Assembly (NCBI GenBank): GCA_030068525.1
Contig: JASJOS010000012.1
Coordinates: 276,809 to 340,808, forward strand
DNA from: Xanthocytophaga flava
GTDB lineage: Bacteria; Bacteroidota; Bacteroidia; Cytophagales; 172606-1
Reading direction: 5' to 3'
Length of the DNA stretch: 64,000 nt
Positions 18,713 to 27,855 of this stretch are shown one piece after another; the first letter of the stretch is position 1; the number at the start of each line of letters is the position of its first letter. The notes under the pieces are model-generated. The model ran no database searches. It was not told where the DNA came from and worked only from the letters and a program-made list of their open reading frames with translations. Both the position numbers and the translations under genes were made by a program.

Positions 18713-18759
18713 AAAATAAGAGTCCAGAGCATACTTATGTAACACTATACTTTGGACTC
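18713..18759 (-). terminator. Terminator of the ROK gene
   Basis: GAGTCCA (18720-18726) and TGGACTC (18753-18759) bracket an inner partial stem; the minus transcript runs into TTATTTTTTT. Confidence 0.6.
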
Positions 18760-18770
18760 CCACAAAAGAT

Positions 18771-19976
18771 TTACACGCCAGATTCAAAAATATGCTCCAT
18801 TACATAGGCATACATTCCAAAGGATGCTGCCGATTCGCGTAATTGGGAAGTCATTATCTTCAGGTGATCTCTAAATTCTGCCAGACAATATTTATTAATG
18901 GCTTGCTCAATAGGAATCGTAATGAATTTACCAGCTCTGGCTAGCAAACCATCCACAATGATAAGTTCCGGGTTGAATAAATGCACTGCAATAGATAGAG
19001 CCTTTCCCAACTCTGTACCTATCTCCTGAAAAAGATCTATACAAAGTTCATCGCCCTGGTGGGTAGCTGCAATAATCAAATCTTCTGTAATCGTATCTTT
19101 TTCTCCGTTGGAAAGCTGAAGAATTTTTGAAACTCTGCCTTTAGCAATTTCTTCCTTCACTCTGCGAATCAATACTTCAGTAGTAGTGACAGTTTCCAGA
19201 CAACCTGTTTTGCCACACGAACAAAGTTCTCCCATTGGTCGTACCTGAATGTGACCTAGCTCCCCTGCAAACCCTGCTGTTCCATTAAAGACCTCACCCT
19301 TCAATAAAATACCTAATCCGACACCCCAATCTATATTAATAGCCAATACATCATTGTAATCCTTAGCCAATCCAAACCGCTTTTCACCAAAAGCAATCGC
19401 TTTTGCATCATTCAATGTAAAGGCAGGCACATCAAGGTATTTTTCAATAAGGGCATTTAAGGGCTTGTCTTCCTTGTTTTTGTGCGTGTAATTGTACCCT
19501 GTATTCTTATCAATCAAACCTGGCATACATATGCCAACTCCAATGATACGACTACTATCAATTTTTTCTTCTTTTAGAAACTCGCGGGTCTTCTCTGCAA
19601 TAAAGGCAGCATACGAATTGTTGTTTTCCAGCTTGAAGTTGTAATCCTTTTCTGCATACACATCATGATTAAGATTATATAAAACCAACCGACCCTTTAC
19701 TTTGCTGATGCTCCAAGTAACAACAAAACCATGAGAAGAATTTAAACCATATAATACAGGCTTGCGTCCTGATTTAGAAGATCCTACTCCTACTTCCATT
19801 ACCCACCCCTCTTCAGCTAACTCATTGAGTAACATAGCTATGGAAGGAGGACTGGAATGAACAATCTTACTTATTTTGATAACAGTACTGGGACCACTGA
19901 TATAGAGTTCCTTCAACAACAGATGTTTCAATCGGCTCTTTTTTATTTCAACAACCGACTCTTTGATCTCTAACAT
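18771..19976 (-). CDS. ROK-family transcriptional repressor, NagC-like
   Basis: 401 residues. The N-terminal winged HTH (about 15-75; LLKELYISGPSTVIKISKIV, PPSIAMLLNELAEEGWV) is followed by a ROK sugar-kinase-like domain: IGVGICMPGLID, NIDWGVGLGILLKGEVFNGT, AGFAGELGHIQV and the zinc cluster CSCGKTGC followed by LETV. It lacks nothing obvious of the family. Divergent from the NagB-deacetylase gene, it probably senses an amino-sugar or amino-sugar phosphate and represses that locus and itself: its own predicted -7 box abuts a 16-bp perfect palindrome. NagC and Mlc are the nearest known models. Confidence 0.9.
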   Translation of the reverse strand: MLEIKESVVEIKKSRLKHLLLKELYISGPSTVIKISKIVHSSPPSIAMLLNELAEEGWVMEVGVGSSKSGRKPVLYGLNSSHGFVVTWSISKVKGRLVLYNLNHDVYAEKDYNFKLENNNSYAAFIAEKTREFLKEEKIDSSRIIGVGICMPGLIDKNTGYNYTHKNKEDKPLNALIEKYLDVPAFTLNDAKAIAFGEKRFGLAKDYNDVLAINIDWGVGLGILLKGEVFNGTAGFAGELGHIQVRPMGELCSCGKTGCLETVTTTEVLIRRVKEEIAKGRVSKILQLSNGEKDTITEDLIIAATHQGDELCIDLFQEIGTELGKALSIAVHLFNPELIIVDGLLARAGKFITIPIEQAINKYCLAEFRDHLKIMTSQLRESAASFGMYAYVMEHIFESGV

Positions 19977-19998
19977 ATTGAAAAATATTTTTTTTCAA

Positions 19999-20006
19999 CA
20001 AATATA
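19999..20006 (-). promoter_or_regulatory. -7 box of the ROK gene
   Basis: TATATTTG on the minus strand fits the consensus exactly, 23 bases before the start codon. Confidence 0.45.
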
Positions 20007-20007
20007 T

Positions 20008-20023
20008 AAGTATTTGAATACTT
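20008..20023. promoter_or_regulatory. Palindromic candidate operator for the ROK repressor
   Basis: AAGTATTTGAATACTT reads AAGTATT-TG-AATACTT, seven perfect inverted bases on each side of a 2-base centre. It sits immediately upstream of the ROK gene's -7 box, in the spacer of that promoter, within the 196-bp region shared with the divergent nagB fusion. Confidence 0.45.
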
Positions 20024-20172
20024 TCTATTACAGAATATATAGGTTTAGTAGACTCAATCAATTAAAAAAATTTTTTATTAATTAAATAAAACAATGAAAA
20101 TTAATTTTTATACTTGTACTTGAGTTATAGAATCGAGCTTTATCTGATTATTTTAAAAAACATAACATCTCC

Positions 20173-22110
20173 ATGTTAACAGAAACACCCTCCTTTTCAA
20201 TCATTCAGGAAACTATAGATCAAAGTATCAGCTTTGAAAAAATTCCTACCAATATCTACGCAGACTCGAAGAAAGCGTCTGCCTGGGTAGCGAAGGAAAT
20301 GGCAAAAGTGATCAACGAAAAAGGCAAAAGAGGAGAAACCTGTGTCTTGGGTTTAGCCACAGGCTCATCTCCAAAAACAGTATATGCGGAACTAATACGC
20401 TTGCACAAAAACGAAGGACTTAGCTTTAAACATGTAATCAGCTTTAATCTGGATGAGTACTACCCAATGACTCCAGATTCTATCCATAGTTATCATCGCT
20501 TCATGCGGGAAAATCTGTTTGACCATGTGGATATTCTGCCAGGAAATTTCCATATTCCGGATGGGACAATCCCATTAGCTATGTTATCTAACTATTGTAA
20601 AGAATACGAACAACGAATCATTGAGGCAGGTGGTATAGATTTTCAATTGCTGGGAATTGGAGGAAATGGACACGTTGCCTTTAACGAACCAGGATCATTA
20701 CAATCTTCCCGCACACGTTTAATCACTCTAGACCAATCTACACGTGCGGCAGCGGCAACTGAGTTCGGCGGTATTCATTTAGTACCAAAGAAAGCAATCA
20801 CAATGGGCGTTTCAACGATTATGAATGCCCGTCAAATTGTACTGCTGGCTTGGGGAGAACGTAAAGCACCTGTGATTCAGCAGGCAGTAGAAGGAGTAGT
20901 GAGTGAACAAAATCCAGCTTCTTATCTGCAGGCACATCCAAACACTCGTTTTGTGATTGATGAAAGAGCTGCTGCTGAACTTACCCGTATCAAAACCCCA
21001 TGGTTGGTAGATGATGTGACATGGAATGATTCCATGACTAAAAAAGCAGTTACACATCTTGCGTTGAAATTGGAAAAGCCTATTCTGAAATTAACCAACC
21101 GGGATTATAATGACAATGGATTGAGTGATTTGCTGGTACAGTATGGTAGTGCCTATGATATAAACATAAAAGTTTTCAATAAGCTTCAACGTACGATTAC
21201 AGGATGGCCAGGTGGAAAACCGAACGTAGATGATACCAACCGCCCGGAAAGAGCCAATCCTGTTCGCAAACGTGTTTTGATTTTCAGTCCACACCCTGAT
21301 GATGATATTATCTCTATGGGTGGTACTTTTCAACGTTTGGTAGATCAGGGACATGATGTACATGTTGCCTATCAGACATCTGGTAATATTGCTGTGGCAG
21401 ATGATGAAGCTCGTCGTTTTATGGAGTTTGTAGTTGACTTCAACAATGCATTCGCTATTCAGTCTGATCAGGCATCGGATATGCTGAAGGAAACTGATAC
21501 ATTCCTGCAACAGGCACATGAAATGGATACAGCTGCACTTCGCCATGTAAAAGGTTTGATCAGAAGAGGTGAAGCAAAAGCAACATGCCGCTTTGTAGGT
21601 ATTCCTCCAGAAAACGCACATTTCCTGGATCTGCCTTTCTATGAAACAGGACTTGTACAAAAAAACCCATTAGGAGAAGCTGATATTCAGATTGTAATGG
21701 ATATCATTCGTCAGGTACAGCCTCATCAGATTTATGCAGCTGGAGATTTGGCCGATCCACATGGCACTCACAAAGTTTGTCTGGATGCTATCATAGAAGC
21801 AGTAAACAGATTGAAAAGCGAAGATTTCATGAAAGATTGTTGGGTATGGTTGTATCGTGGAGCCTGGGCAGAGTGGGATATCCATGAAATAGAAATGGCA
21901 GTACCCATGAGTCCGGATCAGGTTATGAAAAAACGGTTTGGTATATTTAAACACCAGTCACAAAAAGATGGTGTAGTATTCCAGGGATCTGATGATCGTG
22001 AATTCTGGCAAAGAGCTGAAGAGAGAAACCGTGGAACAGCCGATTTATACAACCAACTTGGCTTGGCTGAGTACGAAGCAATGGAAGCTTTTGTTCGCTG
22101 GAAATTTTAA
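20173..22110 (+). CDS. nagB: Glucosamine-6-phosphate deaminase fused to PIG-L (LmbE-like) deacetylase
   Basis: 645 residues. N-terminal NagB domain (about 20-310): GLATGSSPKTVYAELIRLHK, SFNLDEYYPM with the catalytic Asp, and GGNGHVAFNEPGS with the catalytic His and Glu. It converts GlcN-6-P to fructose-6-P and ammonia. C-terminal PIG-L domain (about 366-600): zinc motif SPHPDDDIISMGGTF (HPDDE-type with Asp) and DPHGTHK supplying the third ligand. PIG-L enzymes remove N-acetyl groups from GlcNAc-type substrates. The two domains could therefore act sequentially on GlcNAc-6-P, but the deacetylase substrate is inferred. Long NagB proteins of this type occur elsewhere in Bacteroidota. Confidence 0.92.
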   Translation: MLTETPSFSIIQETIDQSISFEKIPTNIYADSKKASAWVAKEMAKVINEKGKRGETCVLGLATGSSPKTVYAELIRLHKNEGLSFKHVISFNLDEYYPMTPDSIHSYHRFMRENLFDHVDILPGNFHIPDGTIPLAMLSNYCKEYEQRIIEAGGIDFQLLGIGGNGHVAFNEPGSLQSSRTRLITLDQSTRAAAATEFGGIHLVPKKAITMGVSTIMNARQIVLLAWGERKAPVIQQAVEGVVSEQNPASYLQAHPNTRFVIDERAAAELTRIKTPWLVDDVTWNDSMTKKAVTHLALKLEKPILKLTNRDYNDNGLSDLLVQYGSAYDINIKVFNKLQRTITGWPGGKPNVDDTNRPERANPVRKRVLIFSPHPDDDIISMGGTFQRLVDQGHDVHVAYQTSGNIAVADDEARRFMEFVVDFNNAFAIQSDQASDMLKETDTFLQQAHEMDTAALRHVKGLIRRGEAKATCRFVGIPPENAHFLDLPFYETGLVQKNPLGEADIQIVMDIIRQVQPHQIYAAGDLADPHGTHKVCLDAIIEAVNRLKSEDFMKDCWVWLYRGAWAEWDIHEIEMAVPMSPDQVMKKRFGIFKHQSQKDGVVFQGSDDREFWQRAEERNRGTADLYNQLGLAEYEAMEAFVRWKF

Positions 22111-22133
22111 GTAAATTTTAGATATAATTATTG

Positions 22134-22172
22134 CCCCCGATAAGAGTAGTACAGTTACTCCTTATCGGGGTT
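22134..22172 (+). terminator. Terminator of the nagB fusion
   Basis: CCCCGATAAG (22135-22144) pairs with CTTATCGGGG (22161-22170); the stem extends inward with AGTA/TACT after one bulge, followed by TT. Confidence 0.7.
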
Positions 22173-22501
22173 ATTCCTCTCCTTGAAGCAGAATTTCGGT
22201 TAGTAAACGAATATCTGTGATATTGATAAAGCCGCAACCATCAATATTGCATAATTTAAAGTATAAGTACCTATTAAGGTATACATATACTAGGGAAAAG
22301 TACACATTACCATATTGAACTTTTCAAACAACCAGCTTTAAATTAAGCTTAGCATTTCCTTTATAATGCTAAACAGATTAGATAACAAGGATTATCTTAA
22401 TTGTACTTTACAAATACAATTCTTATTTTACTTTGAAAGTACAGATATTGTATAATATCTATACCTATATCCCCTTTTCTTTATTATTAACTAACCAACA
22501 C
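22173..22501. promoter_or_regulatory. susC upstream region with three inverted repeats
   Basis: No gene is visible. ATATTGAT/ATCAATAT (22220-22227, 22240-22247), TTAGCATT/AATGCTAA (22349-22356, 22365-22372) and the odd palindrome TACTTTGAAAGTA (22429-22441) lie upstream of the start codon. They are candidate operators or leader hairpins for the susCD genes. I find no exact TAnnTTTG box. Confidence 0.4.
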
Positions 22502-25500
22502 ATGATGAAAAACTACTCATCCAACTTTCTTTTTGGATTGCATTATCTGAAAAGATATTTTGTATTAGGCGTCTTATGGCTAAGTTGCCATTACGCTGTG
22601 TATGCACAGTCGCGTACTATTACGGGCAAAGTGCTTTCTGAAGAAAATCAGCCATTACCCGGAGTATCCGTCTCACTAAAAGGAACAACTACCGGAACAA
22701 CTACAGATGCTTCAGGTAAATACAGCATCAATATTCCATCTGCCACGGCTCAGTTAACTTTTAGTTTTATTGGGTATACAACAGAAACAGTTACAGTAGG
22801 AAATCAAACTGAAATCAATGTCACCTTAATGCCGGACATCAACGCATTAAGCGAAGTAGTCGTTACAGCTTTGGGTATTCAGCGTGAAGAAAAAACACTT
22901 ACCTATGCCACACAAACCCTTAAGCCTGCACAGATCAATGAAGTTCGGGATGGGAATGTGATCAACACTCTACAAGGGAAAATTGCCGGGTCTTATATCA
23001 CTCAAGGTTCTGGTGGTCCAGGCAGTGGTTCTAGGATCGTCCTTCGTGGGAACCGATCTCTCCAAGGTACCAACAATGCTCTTTTTGTAGTTGATGGTGT
23101 ACCAATTAACAATAATACCAATCAGGTTCCATCCAGTGATTTTGGAGCTGTTGCAGGTAGTGATGGAGCTTCAAACATTAACCCGGATGATATTGAATCT
23201 ATGACTATCCTGCGTGGAGCATCTGCTGCTGCCCTATATGGAAGTCAGGCAGCCAATGGTGTTATCATAATTACAACCAAAAAAGGTAAAGCGGGAAAAA
23301 TTTCAGTTGATCTTAATTCAGGAGTATCCATTGAGAATGCTTTTGCTTTACCTAAAGTTCAAAATAAGTATGGACAAGGTGTAGGCGGTTTACTCAATGT
23401 GGAAAAAGGAGAAAGCTGGGGAGCAGTGATGTCGGGGCAGAGTTACACCAATCACTTGGGAAACGCAAGTACCTATTCATCCCAACCTGATAATATAAAG
23501 GATTTTTTTCGTACGGCTACTAGTTTTAATAATTCTATTGGAATTTCGGGTGGTTCGGAAAAAATGCAGACCTATCTCTCCTATACAAATAATTCTCTGC
23601 AAGGAGTAGTGCCAAAAAATGATCTGATGAGACATACCATCAATTTACGTCTATCCAATCAGATCAGTAAACGATTCTCTACAGATGCCAAAATAACATA
23701 TATCAGTCAGGATATAAAAAATAAACCTAGAACCGGGGAAGAAAATGCTCCAGTCATTGATATCTATCAAATACCAAGAAATATTAGTGTTGCAGATGCA
23801 AAACAATATTCTGTATTAAGCAATGTAGGCGTACCTCAACCAACTCCATGGCCTTCTACCTTATCTTCTATTTATCAGAATCCATACTGGATGATTAATC
23901 AAACAGCATTGAATCAAACCAGAGATCGGGTGATAGGCTTTTTAACGGCGAAATATGAAATCACAAACTGGTTGAATATTCAAGCTCGTGCCAATCTGGA
24001 TAAGTATTTTGACAAAAACGAAGAAAGTTACTCACAAGGTACTATATTATGGGCTACGCAACCAGGTGGCTATTTTTCCAGACAAAACATTATTAATACA
24101 CAAAAATGGTTTGATGTAATGTTATCTGGGCAAAATAAACTGGGAGAACAATTTAAAATAGAATATAGGGCAGGAGCTATTTTTCAAGACACTAAATTTC
24201 AGTCAACCACAGCAATTGCCAATGGGCTGAATATCCCAAATAAGTTTAATCTAGGGTTTGGCACGAATCAATCTTTAACAGATGATTTTGTACATACTCA
24301 AACTCAATCTATTTTTGGACAGGCAACACTATCTTATAAAGAGGCCATATTTTTAGACGCAAGTTTACGAAACGACTGGTCAACACCTCTTCCTCGACCT
24401 TATTCATTTCAATATCCGTCCGTTGGGGTATCTGCTATTATTTCTGAATTAACCCAGTTGCCAGAAATATTTTCATTTCTTAAACTAAATGCTTCCTATG
24501 CACAGGTTGGCAATGGTGGTCAACCTTACTTGTTAAATACTCTATATTCCTATCAACAGGGAGCTGGCTCAGGATTTCTTGTTCGAGATGCAATACAATC
24601 TATAGGCAATCTAAAACCAGAAATTACCAAAAGCTTTGAGTTTGGAGGTGATATTCGTTTCCTGCAAAATCGTATTGGTTTAACTGCAACTTATTATAAA
24701 ACAAATTCGATCAACCAATTATTAACATTAGGCCTTGCACCTGCATCAGGTTTCTCTTCTCAGTATATTAATGCTGGAAACATACAAAATCAGGGACTTG
24801 AAATTGTTGTAAATGGCACTCCAATAAAGTCCAACAACTTTACCTGGGATGTTACACTAAACCTGGGGAGAAATCGTAATAAAATTATATCTCTGGCACC
24901 TAACATTAAAGAAACGACACTTGGAGGAAGTTATGCCAGATCTGCAACCCCTATTGTTCGTGAAGGAGAATCTTTTGGGGATCTAATAGCTTATCGTTGG
25001 AAAAAAGATAATCAAGGTCGTTACCTTGTTACAGCAGCAGATGCAGAAGGTAATGGCGGTGGAAAACCGATTGCAACAACCAACCAGGAAATCATAGGCA
25101 ACTTTAACCCTAAGCTAATGCTTGGATTAAACAACACCTTTACCTACAAAGGATTTTCTGTAAGAATTCTGATTGATGGCCGTGTTGGTGGTATTGCAGT
25201 GTCCGGTACAGAAATGAACCTTGCCTTTAGCGGTATCACAGAAGCTACGGCTCAAAAACGTGAAGGAGGTTGGGTACTTCCGGGTGTAACCAGTACAGGC
25301 GAAACAAATGACAAAGCCATAGATGCTCAAACATTTTGGACTACCGTTTCAGGAAAACGATATGGATGGGGGGAATTTTTTGCCTATGATGCAACAAACT
25401 TTCGGGTAAGAGAGATTTCAGCAGGTTATAGCTTCAATCTGCCAGCTAATCTCTTTATCAAATCTGCAAGACTTTCCTTTGTTGCCCGTAACTTATTCTG

Positions 25501-25663
25501 GTTATACAGAGGTAAATCACTGCTTGATATTCCTGGCATTGGCAAAAGAACCATGTGGTTTGATCCTGATATGAATTTAGGAAATGGTAATTTCCAAGGA
25601 GTAGAGTATGGAACACTTCCATCTACCCGAAGCCTTGGCTTAAACCTGAAACTTTCCTTCTAA
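22502..25663 (+). CDS. SusC/RagA-type TonB-dependent outer-membrane transporter
   Basis: 1053 residues from ATG 22502 (a second ATG follows directly); a frame-open TTG 69 bases upstream adds nothing. A signal peptide ends near VYAQ. Then a carboxypeptidase-regulatory-like domain (about 38-115; ITGKVLSEENQPLPGVSVSL), the SusC signature ALGIQREEKTL, plug domain (VLRGNRSLQGTNNALFVVDG, ADG-type ANGVIIITTKKGKAG), and a long beta-barrel ending in the aromatic-terminal SLGLNLKLSF. It imports an oligosaccharide or other nutrient captured by the SusD partner 35 bases downstream. Proximity to nagB suggests an amino-sugar polymer, but no glycosidase lies in the unit. Confidence 0.95.
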   Translation: MMKNYSSNFLFGLHYLKRYFVLGVLWLSCHYAVYAQSRTITGKVLSEENQPLPGVSVSLKGTTTGTTTDASGKYSINIPSATAQLTFSFIGYTTETVTVGNQTEINVTLMPDINALSEVVVTALGIQREEKTLTYATQTLKPAQINEVRDGNVINTLQGKIAGSYITQGSGGPGSGSRIVLRGNRSLQGTNNALFVVDGVPINNNTNQVPSSDFGAVAGSDGASNINPDDIESMTILRGASAAALYGSQAANGVIIITTKKGKAGKISVDLNSGVSIENAFALPKVQNKYGQGVGGLLNVEKGESWGAVMSGQSYTNHLGNASTYSSQPDNIKDFFRTATSFNNSIGISGGSEKMQTYLSYTNNSLQGVVPKNDLMRHTINLRLSNQISKRFSTDAKITYISQDIKNKPRTGEENAPVIDIYQIPRNISVADAKQYSVLSNVGVPQPTPWPSTLSSIYQNPYWMINQTALNQTRDRVIGFLTAKYEITNWLNIQARANLDKYFDKNEESYSQGTILWATQPGGYFSRQNIINTQKWFDVMLSGQNKLGEQFKIEYRAGAIFQDTKFQSTTAIANGLNIPNKFNLGFGTNQSLTDDFVHTQTQSIFGQATLSYKEAIFLDASLRNDWSTPLPRPYSFQYPSVGVSAIISELTQLPEIFSFLKLNASYAQVGNGGQPYLLNTLYSYQQGAGSGFLVRDAIQSIGNLKPEITKSFEFGGDIRFLQNRIGLTATYYKTNSINQLLTLGLAPASGFSSQYINAGNIQNQGLEIVVNGTPIKSNNFTWDVTLNLGRNRNKIISLAPNIKETTLGGSYARSATPIVREGESFGDLIAYRWKKDNQGRYLVTAADAEGNGGGKPIATTNQEIIGNFNPKLMLGLNNTFTYKGFSVRILIDGRVGGIAVSGTEMNLAFSGITEATAQKREGGWVLPGVTSTGETNDKAIDAQTFWTTVSGKRYGWGEFFAYDATNFRVREISAGYSFNLPANLFIKSARLSFVARNLFWLYRGKSLLDIPGIGKRTMWFDPDMNLGNGNFQGVEYGTLPSTRSLGLNLKLSF

Positions 25664-25698
25664 ACAATTCATTCCCTACACCATTATTTATAGACTTT

Positions 25699-27246
25699 AT
25701 GAAGACATCATACTATATTGTATTCAGGCTTGTCATTGTTGTAATGCTTACAGGTTCCTTATCCTGTACAAGCAACTTTGATGAAATCAATACAAATCAA
25801 ACAAAAGTATCTACAATAGGTCAGGCAGAAATTCCGTATCTATTTGCTAAAGCACAATCTTCTGCCACTCTCCCATACTGGTATTATCAGGTAGGGCAAA
25901 ACCTTTTTGCAGATCAGTATGCTCAATATTTTGCTTGTGTAGCAACTTACTTTCCATCCGATCGCTTTGTGATACGTATGGACTGGCTGGCTTCTCCGTG
26001 GTCTTCTCAATATACAGATGTAGTACCACAGTTGAAGTCTATATTTGCCAATACAGACTCAACTTCTGCAGAGAATGCTATTGCAAAAATCTGGTGGGTA
26101 TGGTCATTTCACAGATGGACAGATTATGTTGGCCCCATACCATACTTCAAAGCGGGTGAACCGGCTTCTTCTGTTGCATATGATTCTCAGGATAAGATTT
26201 ATGATGACTTCTTTAAGAAACTAGATGAATCTGTTGCTATTCTGAAAACAAAAACCGGAGAAACACCTTATGGAACGTTTGATCTTGTTTATGAAGGGAA
26301 TATATCAAAGTGGATTAAGTTTGCCAATACTCTCCGTTTGCGCCTTGCCTTACGTATTTCCAAAGTAGATCCAACTCGTGCTAAAAGTGAGGCAGAAGCT
26401 GCCGTAGCTGGAGGTCTGTTATCAACCAGTCCAGCAGATGATGCTCTGATTACGCGTAGTACCAAAGGAAGTGATTACAATGGATTAGCTATTATGTCTG
26501 ACTGGAACGAATTTCGTATGAGTGCTTCTATGGAATCTGTACTAAAAGGATACGAAGACCCACGTATAGGAGAATACTTTATGCCAACAGTAAAAACTGG
26601 TACCTATGAAGGTTTACGAAATGGGCTCACTGCAACACAACTTACAGAACCAGCCAACTCTGCTGATTATAACTCTCATGTTGGAAATCGCTGGAATTCA
26701 GGAACAGGTCTTGAGACATCCCAGAATGTAATGTGTACAGCAGAAGCTTACTTCTTGTTGGCAGAAGGAGCATTAAACGGATGGTCTATGGGAGGTACAG
26801 CTAAAGACTTTTATGAAAAAGGCATTGAAAATTCCATGAAACAATGGGGTATCACTGATGCTGCAGCTATTGCAGCCTACACCAATAGCACGAAAACTCC
26901 TATTGCGCCTGGAGATTATTTGAACTCTACTGCTTTAACCAATATTCCGGTTAAATTCAATACTACTGATACTCAAGTACAAAGAGAGCAGATAGCTACT
27001 CAGAAATGGCTGGCAATATTTCCGGATGGTTTTGAAGGCTGGGCAGAATACCGCAGAACACGTTATCCTAAATTATATCCGGTACCCAATTCCGATAATC
27101 CGGATATTCCAGCCGGAGGAGTTCTTCGTCGTATTCCATTCCTTGATGTAGAAAAACAGACCAATGGTCCAGAAGTAGAAAAAGCAAAAACACTATTGGG
27201 TGGTGAGGATAAAGTAACCACACCACTCTGGTGGGATAAAAATTAA
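25699..27246 (+). CDS. SusD/RagB-like surface lipoprotein, SusD_2 subtype
   Basis: 515 residues. A lipoprotein signal with lipobox LSC (about residue 23) is followed by SNFDEINTNQTKVS, the start typical of the second SusD-like family (PF12771). Other SusD_2 features are WWVWSFHRWTDYVGPIPYFK, WIKFANTLRLRLALRISKVD, and the C-terminal QKWLAIFPDGFEGWAEYRRT. It is the lid and binding partner of the SusC transporter, bound at the outer-membrane surface. The two genes form one transcription unit closed by a terminator at 27267-27300. Confidence 0.94.
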   Translation: MKTSYYIVFRLVIVVMLTGSLSCTSNFDEINTNQTKVSTIGQAEIPYLFAKAQSSATLPYWYYQVGQNLFADQYAQYFACVATYFPSDRFVIRMDWLASPWSSQYTDVVPQLKSIFANTDSTSAENAIAKIWWVWSFHRWTDYVGPIPYFKAGEPASSVAYDSQDKIYDDFFKKLDESVAILKTKTGETPYGTFDLVYEGNISKWIKFANTLRLRLALRISKVDPTRAKSEAEAAVAGGLLSTSPADDALITRSTKGSDYNGLAIMSDWNEFRMSASMESVLKGYEDPRIGEYFMPTVKTGTYEGLRNGLTATQLTEPANSADYNSHVGNRWNSGTGLETSQNVMCTAEAYFLLAEGALNGWSMGGTAKDFYEKGIENSMKQWGITDAAAIAAYTNSTKTPIAPGDYLNSTALTNIPVKFNTTDTQVQREQIATQKWLAIFPDGFEGWAEYRRTRYPKLYPVPNSDNPDIPAGGVLRRIPFLDVEKQTNGPEVEKAKTLLGGEDKVTTPLWWDKN

Positions 27247-27266
27247 TGAAGGTGATTGACAATTTT

Positions 27267-27300
27267 AAACCCTGAAACTGATAGCTTCAGGGTTTATTTT
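27267..27300 (+). terminator. Terminator of susCD
   Basis: AAACCCTGAA and TTCAGGGTTT form a 10-bp stem with a 9-nt loop followed by ATTTT. Confidence 0.8.
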
Positions 27301-27318
27301 AATTCACAGGTATAAAAT

Positions 27319-27855
27319 ATGGAAGGAATTATTCTAATCTTAGGTCACACCAATTCCATGGAAGGAATACTTAGTACCATTGCTCAGGATCGTTTACAAA
27401 TGGGCATAACTGTTCATCAACAACACTCAACCTTTGCAATTGTATGCACGGGTGGTTTCGGAGAACATTTTAATACTACCCAATACCCTCATGCCATGTA
27501 TGCTCAACAATATCTGGTTGAACAAGGAATTGATGCCAGCCTTATTCTGAATCCTGTATTAAGTAAGAATACTGTTGAAGATGCCAGTTTATCCAGATCA
27601 GTGTTAGAACAGTATAAACCACAAATGGTTATCGTTGTTTCATCTGATTTCCATATGCCTCGTGTAAAATACCTTTTCACCTATTTTCAGCCCAGTCAGC
27701 CTATTACTTTTATCTCTGCAACATCGGCACTTTCAAAGGAATGTCTTCAACAACTAACCAGCCATGAAGAACAAGCTTTAGCCCGGCTTAAGTCTATGTA
27801 CCTTTCTGAAAATAGTATTTTCACAAATTTTAACCATCCGACCACTGATTCATGA
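27319..27855 (+). CDS. YdcF/SanA-like (DUF218) protein
   Basis: 178 residues without signal peptide or membrane helix. The DUF218 fold is visible from IILILGHTNSMEGI, AIVCTGGFGEH, DASLILNPVLSKNTVEDASL and VIVVSSDFHMPRVKYLFTYF, where the conserved acid and NT/E residues form the predicted active pocket. Most family members carry a membrane anchor and act near cell-wall synthesis; this one appears cytosolic, so its role is open. It is translationally coupled to the next gene: its TGA overlaps that gene's ATG (ATGA). Confidence 0.82.
   Translation: MEGIILILGHTNSMEGILSTIAQDRLQMGITVHQQHSTFAIVCTGGFGEHFNTTQYPHAMYAQQYLVEQGIDASLILNPVLSKNTVEDASLSRSVLEQYKPQMVIVVSSDFHMPRVKYLFTYFQPSQPITFISATSALSKECLQQLTSHEEQALARLKSMYLSENSIFTNFNHPTTDS

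Noticed and set aside
21091..21660. 189-codon minus-strand frame inside the nagB fusion
   Set aside because: Antisense to the linker and deacetylase domain, no family features.
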